A stretch of 64,000 nt of DNA from 0-14-0-80-60-11 sp049322355 (lineage in GTDB: Bacteria; Desulfobacterota; Desulfobaccia; Desulfobaccales; 0-14-0-80-60-11): NCBI GenBank assembly GCA_049322355.1, contig JBMORG010000010.1, positions 248,001 to 312,000 on the forward strand. The letters are read 5' to 3'. The number at the start of each line of letters is the position of its first letter. Positions within the stretch are counted from its first letter, which is position 1. The position numbers and the translations under genes were made by a program. The notes under the pieces were generated by a model. That model searched no databases, was not told the DNA's origin, and worked only from the letters and a program-made list of their open reading frames with translations. Positions 25,116-33,488 of the stretch are shown here, one piece after another.

Positions 25116-25336
25116 GGTTTCCTCCATCTAAAATTATCTTGGTGAGTATTATCCCAATCTGTTTATATTATACGTGATGGGCCGGCAGGGGGCATAATTT
25201 CTTCCTACGGGGGAGAATTATCTTCCGGGAAATCGAACCCAAACACAAAGGAAAAGTTGTACCTGTACTTTCCCCGGAAGGCATGATAATTGAAATTTTT
25301 GCCCTATACTAACCTGACCTTAGGAAGGAGTGTAGA

Positions 25337-26104
25337 ATGGGGGAATGGCGGGCCGTCGGCAAGCCTAAATATTATTGCAGCCCCTTGCTAACCACAATTC
25401 CGGAGGTAATACACGGGTTTTTCACTCGGCAGGGAGGCGTCAGCACCGGAGCTTTTCATAGTCTCAATGTAGGCCCGGCAGTGGGAGATCGGGCCGAATT
25501 GGTGGCCGAAAATCAACGTCTTCTACAGCAGGCTTTAGGTCTGAAGGTCCTGGCGGGGGCGGCTCAGGTGCACGGCGGCCGCAGCGCAGTTATTATTGCG
25601 GCCGACCAGGTCCAGGAGGAAGACGTTCCTGAAGTGGACATCCTGGTTACCGCAGTGACCGGCCTGGGTCTGATTATCAAGCAAGCCGACTGCCAGGCGG
25701 TGATGCTCTATGACCCGGAAAAACGAGTAGTAGCCAATGTCCACTGCGGCTGGCGCGGACAAGTCCAAAATATCCTGGGCGAGACGGTGTCCCTGCTTCA
25801 AAATCGGTTTGGGTCCAAGCCGGGGGACCTGATCGCGGCCGTAGGACCGAGCCTGGGCCCCTGCTGCGCCGAGTTCCGCAACTTCCAGCAGGAATTTCCC
25901 CGGTCCCTGTGGGGATACCAGGTACGACCTAACTTTTTTGACCTCTGGCAACTCAGCCTGGATCAACTAATAGCCGCGGGACTGCAACCGCAACATCTCG
26001 ACCTTGCAAAGCTCTGCACCCGCTGCGGGGAAAAAGATTTTTTCTCTTACCGCCGGGACCGGGTTACAGGCCGCCAGGGAGCCGTTATCGCGCTGCGGGC
26101 TTGA
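25337..26104 (+). CDS. pgeF: Purine nucleoside phosphorylase/laccase-domain protein, YfiH family
   Basis: The 255-residue protein carries the family's metal-site residues: AAQVHGG (His), KQADCQAVMLYD (Cys), NVHCGWRG (His) and GPSLGPCCAEF, plus the end CTRCGEKDFFSYRRD. Members act on purine nucleosides (LACC1/YfiH) and are also described as editing a wrong amino acid in peptidoglycan precursors (PgeF). It starts at ATG 12 bases after a GGAAGGAG-like ribosome site and stands alone. Confidence 0.9.
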   Translation: MGEWRAVGKPKYYCSPLLTTIPEVIHGFFTRQGGVSTGAFHSLNVGPAVGDRAELVAENQRLLQQALGLKVLAGAAQVHGGRSAVIIAADQVQEEDVPEVDILVTAVTGLGLIIKQADCQAVMLYDPEKRVVANVHCGWRGQVQNILGETVSLLQNRFGSKPGDLIAAVGPSLGPCCAEFRNFQQEFPRSLWGYQVRPNFFDLWQLSLDQLIAAGLQPQHLDLAKLCTRCGEKDFFSYRRDRVTGRQGAVIALRA

Positions 26105-26204
26105 TACATTGGCTGGCCGATCCAACAGCTCCATCGCCCGCTTCTAACTGGCCCGTCAGCCCAAACTCTGTGAGACGCAGCTTTTTCCAGCTTCAGCGTT
26201 AACC

Positions 26205-26342
26205 TTACGGGGCCTTTTTGGAAATCTTATCCTTCAGATCATTGAAGATTTTTGTGGCTGACTGGACAACTTGCTCCACTTGTTGGGGATATTTGTAGCC
26301 CACGAATACGCCGACGGCAAAACCTACAATAAGTAAGAACAT
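26205..26342 (-). CDS. Small single-pass membrane protein (45 residues)
   Basis: From ATG 26342, preceded by AAGGAAA. The N-terminal 16 residues are a membrane helix (MFLLIVGFAVGVFVGYKY); the rest is an amphipathic, charged helix (VVQSATKIFNDLKDKISKKA). There is no cleavable signal, so the tail should face the cytoplasm or periplasm from an inner-membrane anchor. The composition looks like a genuine membrane mini-protein, similar to YtxH-like small proteins. Function unknown. Confidence 0.6.
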   Translation of the reverse strand: MFLLIVGFAVGVFVGYKYPQQVEQVVQSATKIFNDLKDKISKKAP

Positions 26343-26422
26343 TTGGATTTTCCTTTCTTATCCGAGTTTAATCTGATGCATTCGCACAGAGAAATATTGG
26401 AAACCGGTCTTTCCCGTCTCAA

Positions 26423-27064
26423 TCAATCCAGGTCCGCCAGAGCTTTCTGGGCTACTTGGCCCACGGTGGTCTGGAGGAGCTGCCCCTGGTCGTAAAGATG
26501 CACCTGATGGTCATCCCCTTTCAAGGCCTGGATGGCGTCTGACGCCTGGCGATACCTGGCTTTACCGAGACTCCAGGCCGCCAAGGCCCGCAACTGGGGC
26601 TCGGAGCTTGTGAGAAAAGGCACAATTACCGGCAAAACTTCATAGAGAAGTTCAGGATGAACTTCGGCCAACCTGCCAACTCCCCAGAGCATGGGCTCCT
26701 GGGAGAATGGTTCTTCCAGGAAGCCGACAAACATGGGGATAATCTCTTTCACCAACGAAATTTGGTGGCGCCCGATTTCTCCCAGGGCCGCCGCGGCCCC
26801 CCAGCCGGTGCTGCCTGAATCCTCGTTGAGCAGGTAGAGGAGCCGATTGATAAGTTTTTGGACCTGTTCCGGGTGCGACCCGGCCACATGCCCCAAACCC
26901 TCAAGGGCCCGCCATTGCAGGAGGTCACCGGGGTCATAGAAAAATTGCATGAGAATAGCCGCGACCTGGGATTCCAGGCCTGCCAGTTGTGTGAGTTCCG
27001 AAAAGTTGCCCTCTTTAAGCAACGGGACGATCTGCTCCCGCAATTGTCGCCTGCTTAATGCCAA
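26423..27064 (-). CDS. HEAT-repeat protein (DVU0298-like)
   Basis: The 213-residue protein is made of helical HEAT-like repeats: WRALEGLGHVAGSHPE, GWGAAAALGEIGRHQ, LWGVGRLAEVHPELL and LRALAAWSLGKARYRQA. This matches a family conserved in sulfate reducers and known from DVU0298. It should be a cytoplasmic protein-binding scaffold. It ends about 80 bases before the small membrane gene and lies just downstream of ssb on the same strand. Confidence 0.85.
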   Translation of the reverse strand: MALSRRQLREQIVPLLKEGNFSELTQLAGLESQVAAILMQFFYDPGDLLQWRALEGLGHVAGSHPEQVQKLINRLLYLLNEDSGSTGWGAAAALGEIGRHQISLVKEIIPMFVGFLEEPFSQEPMLWGVGRLAEVHPELLYEVLPVIVPFLTSSEPQLRALAAWSLGKARYRQASDAIQALKGDDHQVHLYDQGQLLQTTVGQVAQKALADLD

Positions 27065-27135
27065 AACTTTGGTTCTCTCCCGTGGGCTTAAGGCCCCAGA
27101 TGACCGTCCAGAACCAGTTTCTCCGCCCTTATGAA

Positions 27136-27543
27136 CTAAAAGGGGATATCATCCTCGGGCAGGCCGCCTTCCGGCGGGCCAAAAGGCGGTTCCGGTTCTT
27201 GTATACCACGATCCCCGGCGCCTCCCAGCATTTGCATGGCAAGGGCCTCGATTTTATAAGAATATTGCTTAACTCCGTCCTTTTCCCAGGTTTCGTTGCG
27301 AATCCTGCCTTCGATGTAGACCTGTTTCCCCTTGGCAAGATACTGGCCACAGGTTTCAGCCAGTTTGCGCCAAGCCACGATCTTAAACCATTCGGTGCGC
27401 TCTTGCAAATTGCCCTGCCGGTCCTTAAATTTCTCGCTGGTAGCTAACCGAAAATTGCACACCGCGGTGCCGTCAGCAGTATAGCGCATCTCAGGATCAG
27501 CTCCTAAACGACCTATCAAGATAACCTTATTTACGCCAGCCAT
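27136..27543 (-). CDS. ssb: Single-stranded DNA-binding protein
   Basis: I chose ATG 27543 because a GGAGGGGG ribosome site ends directly before it. The 135-residue protein has the OB-fold opening VNKVILIGRLGADPEMRYT, the core ERTEWFKIVAWRKLAE and the SSB tip EDDIPF, which recruits partner proteins such as RecJ, PriA and RecO. The linker is short and glycine/proline-rich. It protects single strands in replication and repair. Confidence 0.95.
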   Translation of the reverse strand: MAGVNKVILIGRLGADPEMRYTADGTAVCNFRLATSEKFKDRQGNLQERTEWFKIVAWRKLAETCGQYLAKGKQVYIEGRIRNETWEKDGVKQYSYKIEALAMQMLGGAGDRGIQEPEPPFGPPEGGLPEDDIPF

Positions 27544-27773
27544 ACCCCCTCCTGCCACGGAGCATCGGTCTCTTCAATCCTCTATCACAGAAAAAGCAGC
27601 CGGGCAAGGACTTATGCTGAAACCTCGATGTTTGGTTTTCCACAGCCATGATTTTCTTTTTTGTCTTCCCCCCAGGGTTGGCAAGCCAAACTCTCAGATT
27701 TATATTTATCTGGAGAGATTGCTGTCTGGGTGCATGGCGTAAGCTACCTTTATATGTCCTGGATGGGTACATC

Positions 27774-28535
27774 ATGAAACCGACCTGCTGCTTGAAGCTT
27801 CTGGGATGCCTTTTTTTTACTTTTCTGAGCGCGACCGCGGGAATAAGCGCTACGCCCGGACCCATGGCCGCAGCCGACGCCCTCCTCCAGAGTCCTACCT
27901 TGGACATGGCTCAGGCCGAAAAAGCCTTGAATCTGTATGCAGGGCTGCTTTCCTCCAATACGGCCCCCCGGCCTCTGGTCCTGGCTCAACTGAGCCGGAC
28001 CTGTTTTATCCTGGGGGAACTTGCCCCCAAAAAATATTGTGAAGGCTATTTCCGCAAAGGCAAGGTTTACGCCGATATCCTGATCCAAGAAGACCCCTAC
28101 CGGGTCGAGGGGCACTATTGGCTGGCCCTTAACCTCTGTGGCCTGGCCGAGGCCTGCGGCTATTTAACAGGACGGCGCCTGCTCCCCCAAATCATGGAGG
28201 AATTGGAACGCGCTTTGGTCCTGGATGAAACCTATGATCAGGCCGGAGCCCACCGGGTGCTGGGACGCATTTATTCCGAAGCCCCCGCCTGGCCTATGTC
28301 CGTGGGGGATTTGCATAAATCCCTGGAACACCTCAAGGCTGCGGTGCGCCTAACCCCGAACAACAGCACCAACCGCCTGTACCTGGCCCAGACCCTCTAC
28401 CGCATGAATTACCGCGCCCTGGCCCGGCAGGAATTGGAAATGGTGCTCAAATGCACCCAGCATGCCGTTAAACCCAAAGATATTGAAGAAGACCACCAGG
28501 AAGCCCGGCGACTATTGGCGGATTTCGGCGGATAA
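27774..28535 (+). CDS. Exported TPR protein, TRAP-associated TatT-like
   Basis: I start at ATG 27774 because a signal peptide follows (MKPTCCLKLLGCLFFTFLSA, cleavage near SATAG). The ~253-residue protein has helical TPR-like repeats, including YRVEGHYWLALNLCGLAEAC, YDQAGAHRVLGRIY and NNSTNRLYLAQTLYRMNYRA. This fits the TatT family of periplasmic TPR proteins linked to TRAP transporters. No TRAP genes are nearby, so the partner is unknown. Confidence 0.7.
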   Translation: MKPTCCLKLLGCLFFTFLSATAGISATPGPMAAADALLQSPTLDMAQAEKALNLYAGLLSSNTAPRPLVLAQLSRTCFILGELAPKKYCEGYFRKGKVYADILIQEDPYRVEGHYWLALNLCGLAEACGYLTGRRLLPQIMEELERALVLDETYDQAGAHRVLGRIYSEAPAWPMSVGDLHKSLEHLKAAVRLTPNNSTNRLYLAQTLYRMNYRALARQELEMVLKCTQHAVKPKDIEEDHQEARRLLADFGG

Positions 28536-28656
28536 GATAACCCCTAATAAACAATAGAGTTTGCTGTTTTCAAACCGGGAAGCGAATTATGAGGGTCTGG
28601 GAAAAGCCGCTTGTTGACCTATCAGGCGGTCCGCCAGGCTTTCCTAATAATTTGCC

Positions 28657-30363
28657 TCACGGGCTTCCCCAGTCCAGGAGGCGCAAGTCCGGATAGGTCC
28701 GCCCTTTGAAATGAGATACCCTGGTGCCCAGGGCCACATCCAGCTTCCCGCTCATGGGATGGCTGTCGGCCTGATCAAAAGCAATGGCCTCCTGGATGTT
28801 ACCGCCTTGGGCCAACTGCACCTTCAGATGTTTTCCTCCCACTACCCGGGACCCCAGGCATTCCACCTCCAGGCACACAATCACCGGCGCCGGGTTGCCG
28901 GGTCCGAAGGGTCGCAGGGTTTGGAGATGTTGGTAAAAGGCGTGGTCAAGATCTCCTAACTCTGCCTGAGCATCCACCTTTAGGGTAGGCCGGGGTGGTT
29001 GATGGCCTAATTGCTCGCAAAAAGCCTGTTCCATCAGGTCTTGCAAGGCCGGTAGGTCTGGTGCCGCCAGCTCGAAGCCCGCGGCAGCCTGGTGGCCTCC
29101 GTATTTATGGAGGGCGGCCCGGCAGGCGTGCAGTCCCTGGAAAAGATGAAAGCCCTCGATGGACCTGGCCGATCCCCGACCCCGGCCGTTCTCCAGACTC
29201 ACCAGGGCTACGGGCCGGTAATATTCCTCGGCCAGACGAGCGGCCACAATGCCAAGAACCCCGGGGTGCCAGCCCTCCTTACCCAAAACCATCACCGGCC
29301 GCGTTTCCAAATTCGTTTGCCGGATTATGGTCTTGGCCTGTTTCAAGACTTCGTCTTCCAGGGCCTGGCGCTGCCGGTTGAGATTGTGCAAATACCTGGC
29401 CTGAACCCGGGCTTGAGCCAGATCGTCACTTAAGAGCAATTCCAGGGCGCACCGGGCCTGCCCCATCCGGCCCGCAGCATTAAGGCGGGGCGCCAGCCGG
29501 AAGACCACGTCCCGGTAAGATATGGGTTTGCCTTCCAGCTCAACGACTTCTTTTAAGGCAATGATTCCAGGGCGCCGGCTTTCTTCCAGGACCTTGAGCC
29601 CCTGGTGCACCAGGATGCGGTTTTCACCCACCAGCGGCACCACGTCCGCGGCGGTGCCCAGGGCCACCAGGTCCAGGTAAGACCTGAGGTTGGGCTCCCG
29701 GCGGTCTTTAAACCAGCCTTCGGCCCGCAGCTCCGCCCGCACTCCCAGGGCCAGGAGCAGCGCCACTCCCACCCCAGCCAGGTCCCCAAAGGGGTAATCA
29801 TGCCCCCGGCGCTTGGGGTTGACCACGGCCAGGGCTCCAGGCAGTTCCGGGGGAACCTCGTGATGATCGGTGATGATCACCTCCATACCTTGTTCCCTGG
29901 CCCACGCCACCTCGGAGGCGTCGCTGATGCCGCAATCCACCGTAACCACAAGGCTGGCCTCTCGGGCCAGTTCCACAAGGGCCTCCCGCTTAAGGCCGTA
30001 ACCCTGGGTCAGCCGGTCGGGGATGTAGGGAAAGCAAGGCAGCCCCAACTCCTGGAAAAACTGGTGCAACAGGGCGGTGGCGGTGAGGCCGTCGGCGTCG
30101 TAGTCGCCGTACACGGCTACGGCTTCCCCCTGGCGCACCGCACGTCCCAGGCGGGCCGTGGCGGCCTCCAGGTCCGGCAGTCCGAATGGTGGATTCAAGC
30201 GTTCCAGGGAGGGGTCCAAAAAAGCCAGGATGTCGTCAGTAGCCGCGAGGCCCCGGTTCAAGAGGATCCGCGCCACCAAAGGCGGTAATCCATGCCGAGC
30301 CATAACCTCGGCCAACAACTCCGGCTGTTCCGGGTATTCCTGCCAGCGGTTCTTGCGGCGCAA
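28657..30363 (-). CDS. recJ: Single-stranded-DNA-specific exonuclease RecJ
   Basis: The 568-residue protein has the DHH phosphoesterase motifs VAVYGDYDADGLTATALL, VTVDCGISD and VIITDHHEVPPELP, the DHHA1 motif GRGSARSIEGFHLFQGL with KYGGHQAAAGFEL, and a C-terminal OB domain. It is the 5'-3' single-strand exonuclease of mismatch repair and recombination. The start is TTG 30363, with GGAGG five bases upstream. Just upstream is an A/C-rich repeat filler. Confidence 0.95.
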   Translation of the reverse strand: MRRKNRWQEYPEQPELLAEVMARHGLPPLVARILLNRGLAATDDILAFLDPSLERLNPPFGLPDLEAATARLGRAVRQGEAVAVYGDYDADGLTATALLHQFFQELGLPCFPYIPDRLTQGYGLKREALVELAREASLVVTVDCGISDASEVAWAREQGMEVIITDHHEVPPELPGALAVVNPKRRGHDYPFGDLAGVGVALLLALGVRAELRAEGWFKDRREPNLRSYLDLVALGTAADVVPLVGENRILVHQGLKVLEESRRPGIIALKEVVELEGKPISYRDVVFRLAPRLNAAGRMGQARCALELLLSDDLAQARVQARYLHNLNRQRQALEDEVLKQAKTIIRQTNLETRPVMVLGKEGWHPGVLGIVAARLAEEYYRPVALVSLENGRGRGSARSIEGFHLFQGLHACRAALHKYGGHQAAAGFELAAPDLPALQDLMEQAFCEQLGHQPPRPTLKVDAQAELGDLDHAFYQHLQTLRPFGPGNPAPVIVCLEVECLGSRVVGGKHLKVQLAQGGNIQEAIAFDQADSHPMSGKLDVALGTRVSHFKGRTYPDLRLLDWGSP

Positions 30364-30416
30364 TGGTCCTCCGGTTTTCAGGTTTTAGTTTTCGGTTTTC
30401 TATTAGCGGCGCCTGG

Positions 30417-31142
30417 TTATAGTTTTCTACAATAACAAATAAAATTTTCTGTCCAAATATCCTGCGACTTGCCGGTCTCGATTTTCCGGATGCCACTAAC
30501 AATTTTTTTAATAACTTTCCATAAAACCAGCCGGATTTTGCCGTACAGGTTCTTGCCCACAGGGCCGGTTTCCTGGAACCTAAAGTCAGAAAAACCCGAT
30601 AATGATAATAATTGTTTGAGTGATTCAGGGGTAAAGATCGTCAGATGAGTCAGATCACCATAGATTACTTGATTTGAAAACAGCCCTTGTCCGTTGGGCG
30701 TCTGTATTATTAGAATGCCGTTCGTCTCTAAAGAATTATATAACAGTTGGGACAGCCTCAACGCCTCTTCTTTGGTAAAATGCTCGATAAAATCAATGGC
30801 GATAATGGCCTGAAAAAATTCTTTATTCTGTTGTAAGTAATCTATTGCATCTGCTTTTTTAACCCCAAGCCCTTTATTCCTCGCTATCTGAAGCTGTTCT
30901 TCTGAGATATCAATGCCCCGAACATTAATAAAACCGGAATTTTTTAGAAATTCCAGCAAATATCCCGGACCACAACCCAATTCCAGGATATTATCGGCAG
31001 CTTTTAATTCCTTCAGGAATGGCAGATACTTATAACTGCACCAATCCCAATAAGCCTGGAGACCCTTTCCGTGAAGTTGAGAATCCTCCTTTTTAAATTT
31101 TGATACATATTGATTATAGAGGTCTGATCTAAAATCTGGCAT
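30417..31142 (-). CDS. Class I SAM-dependent methyltransferase
   Basis: The 241-residue protein has motif I ILELGCGPGYLLEFL, an acidic end of strand 2 in VRGIDISEEQL, and the post-motif IIAIDFIEHFTKEEA typical of the UbiG/Methyltransf_23 type. The C-terminal half has TPNGQGLFSNQVIYGDLTHL, as in methyltransferases acting on cell-surface polysaccharide. Its DNA is clearly more A/T-rich than its neighbours, which suggests recent acquisition. No glycosyltransferase genes are nearby; substrate unknown. Confidence 0.85.
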   Translation of the reverse strand: MPDFRSDLYNQYVSKFKKEDSQLHGKGLQAYWDWCSYKYLPFLKELKAADNILELGCGPGYLLEFLKNSGFINVRGIDISEEQLQIARNKGLGVKKADAIDYLQQNKEFFQAIIAIDFIEHFTKEEALRLSQLLYNSLETNGILIIQTPNGQGLFSNQVIYGDLTHLTIFTPESLKQLLSLSGFSDFRFQETGPVGKNLYGKIRLVLWKVIKKIVSGIRKIETGKSQDIWTENFICYCRKL

Positions 31143-31257
31143 TAAAATACTGTCTCATCCTTTGGTCATAACGCCCTATTGATTGCGCGACACAACAAGG
31201 CGCGTGGAACATGCATGCCCTACCTCCTAATCCCTGGCCCCTGACCCCTGATCTCTG

Positions 31258-31971
31258 CTATTCCACCGTCTCTCCGGGCTTCAAGGGTATCACTGTGATG
31301 TCCTCCCCTTTCAGACGTTCAGTCAACTCTTCCGCAGTGCCCGTGAGCACCGGAAAGGTGCCGTAATGCATGGGGATCACCCAGCGGGGGCGGAGCATCC
31401 GGCAGGCCAGGGCCGCCTCCGCGGGGCTCATGACGTAATGGCTGCCGATGGGCAGCATGGCCAACTCCGGGTGGTAGAGTTCCCGGATGAGTTCCATGTC
31501 CTTGAAGACCGCGGTGTCGCCGGCGTGGTAGGCCACAAAGCCGTTGGGGAACTCAACCACAAAGCCGCCGGGGTCGCCTGCGGCAATGAGCTTGCCCCCT
31601 TCGTCCACTGCGGAGGAGTGCACCGCATGGGTCATGGTGATTTTCAGGCCGGCGACGGAAGTGGTGCCCCCCTTGTTCATGCCGATGGTCTGGGGGGCCC
31701 CCTGCCTTGCCAAAATCACGCTGAGCTCGTGGATGGCGACTACCGGCGCGCCAGTCGCCTTCGCCACCGCCACGGTTTCCCCCACGTGGTCGCCGTGGCC
31801 GTGGGTTACCAGGATAACGTCCACCGGGCCAACTTTATCCACCGGGGTATTGAGCAAAGGGTTGCTGAGCCAGGGGTCGATGAGCACCGAGACCCCGGCC
31901 CCGCTCAATTTGAAGACCGCGTGGCCCAAGAAGGTGATTTTAACCCCGCGACCGATTTTTGCTTGCGCCAT
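31258..31971 (-). CDS. Metal-dependent hydrolase, UPF0173 / metallo-beta-lactamase fold
   Basis: The 237-residue protein begins ITFLGHAVFKLSG and has the zinc-binding signature VTHGHGDHVGET, a later histidine in MTHAVHSS, and YHAGDTAVFKDM with IPMHYGTFPVL. This is the UlaG-like/UPF0173 group. Reaction not established for most members; hydrolysis of a small ester or phosphodiester is likely. It stands alone between a methyltransferase and a K+ channel. Confidence 0.88.
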   Translation of the reverse strand: MAQAKIGRGVKITFLGHAVFKLSGAGVSVLIDPWLSNPLLNTPVDKVGPVDVILVTHGHGDHVGETVAVAKATGAPVVAIHELSVILARQGAPQTIGMNKGGTTSVAGLKITMTHAVHSSAVDEGGKLIAAGDPGGFVVEFPNGFVAYHAGDTAVFKDMELIRELYHPELAMLPIGSHYVMSPAEAALACRMLRPRWVIPMHYGTFPVLTGTAEELTERLKGEDITVIPLKPGETVE

Positions 31972-32042
31972 AAAACCCTCCTATTAAATACTCTTCCCGG
32001 GCTTCTTTTGCTGAAAAGCTGACAACTGAGCTGATAGTTGTC

Positions 32043-33035
32043 TTACTGCACCAACTCTTCCAAGGCGTCCAGATTTTTCCGCAACCCCAGGGCAATCAGG
32101 GTGTCACCCGCTAAAATAGTGGTGTTGTAGCTGGGATTGAACAGCATCTCGCCATCAGCCCGCTTGATGGCCACCAGGATCAGATCCAATTTTTGGCGAA
32201 TCCCGGAGTCCGCCAGCGGCACCCCCAGGAGAGGGGAGGTTTGGCCCACCGCGATCTCCTCCATGCTCCACTCCACCCCCTCCTTCATGGCCAGTTCCAT
32301 GAAGGTCACCACCGTAGGGTGCAAAATGGTATGAGCCATTTTTTGCCCCCCCATTTGATAAGGCGACTCCACCTTGTTGGCTCCGGCCCGCAGGAGCTTC
32401 TTATCCGAACCCGGTTCTTCTCCCCGGGCCACGATAAAGATATCAGGATTAAGGCTGCGGGCCGTCAGGACGATGTAAACATTATCGGCATCGGTGGACA
32501 CCACCGCCACCAGCCCCTTAGCCCGCTCGATCCCCGCTTCCAGCAGTATCTCATCCCGGGTGGCGTCGCCACTGATGAAATAGTAACCCATTTCTTCCAG
32601 GCGAGTGGCCAGGTCCGGTTCCCTGTCGATGATCACCAGGGGCAAACCCCGCTCTTTGAGCTGCCGGGCGATAATTTCGCCGATGCGCCCGAAGCCGCAA
32701 ATTATATAGTGATTTTTTAGCCTGCGGATGTGTCTGACCAATTTGCGTTTTCCTAAAGCGGACCGGATCTCCCCTTCAATCACTACCCGGGCCAGGGAGC
32801 CCAAAATATAAAGCATAACTCCCATGCCGCTAAGGATGAGCGCCATATTGTAGAGGCGCCCGGCCAGCGACAGGGGATGAATCTCCGCGTAACCCACGGT
32901 GGCCAGGGTGGTCACCGTCATGTACAGGGCGTCAAAAAAATTCCAGCCTTCCAGCCAGACATAGCCCAGGCTGCCCATCGCCAAGAGGGCCACCAGCAAA
33001 CCGGCCCACTGGGCGATTTTACGGAAGGTTACCAT
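32043..33035 (-). CDS. Potassium channel with RCK (TrkA-N/TrkA-C) domains
   Basis: The 330-residue protein has two membrane helices around a pore loop with the selectivity filter TTLATVGYAEIHP, then a Rossmann RCK domain (YIICGFGRIGEIIARQL; VIIDREPDLATRLEEMGY) that binds nucleotide or ion to gate the pore, and a TrkA-C domain at ~245-330. It is an MthK-like channel of the inner membrane. Complete and standard in length. Confidence 0.93.
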   Translation of the reverse strand: MVTFRKIAQWAGLLVALLAMGSLGYVWLEGWNFFDALYMTVTTLATVGYAEIHPLSLAGRLYNMALILSGMGVMLYILGSLARVVIEGEIRSALGKRKLVRHIRRLKNHYIICGFGRIGEIIARQLKERGLPLVIIDREPDLATRLEEMGYYFISGDATRDEILLEAGIERAKGLVAVVSTDADNVYIVLTARSLNPDIFIVARGEEPGSDKKLLRAGANKVESPYQMGGQKMAHTILHPTVVTFMELAMKEGVEWSMEEIAVGQTSPLLGVPLADSGIRQKLDLILVAIKRADGEMLFNPSYNTTILAGDTLIALGLRKNLDALEELVQ

Positions 33036-33488
33036 GCGCCCGGAAGCTCTGCAAGTTTTCGCATTGTCCGCAAGTGCCAGCTAAAATCCGCAATCCATGG
33101 CTTGGCCATATCCCGCCGAGGGAACAAATTTCCACGCCCCCGGAGAGATGTCAGCATAAATATGATATCTTTCCCCGGATGTCAAACCCTCATGCCGCCT
33201 TCGCGACGTCTTGCCTGCGTCGGGGCAGGCTGATTGATCAAGGTTAAAATTAATCAGAGCCTGGTTGTAGAGTTTGCATGCACCATCATTAGCGGGCAGG
33301 CTCGCCTTACATTTTTTTCTTCCAGGCTTTTCCCTGAAAAGCTTTTGGCAAATGTAGAACGCTCACCCTCGGGTGTCCTGTTCAAACTCCAGGAGGGCGG
33401 CGCGCCACAATTGTCAATTCCCGAGATGCAAAGGGCGGGACGCCCGCCCTACCGATTTTAGCCTTTTTCCCTTTTTCCCATTTACCTC
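33036..33488. other. 453-base gap between divergent functions
   Basis: No credible gene. It holds the upstream region of the K+ channel gene and, at its right end, the terminator of the FBPA/P-SorC gene (listed). A weak open frame on the plus strand at 33234-33461 lacks a ribosome site. Confidence 0.5.
33432..33450 (-). terminator. Hairpin downstream of the FBPA/P-SorC gene
   Basis: AGGGCGGG (33432-33439) and CCCGCCCT (33443-33450) form an eight-pair stem with a three-base loop. On the minus strand it is followed by TTTGC, a short T run, about 40 bases after the stop at 33489. Confidence 0.5.
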
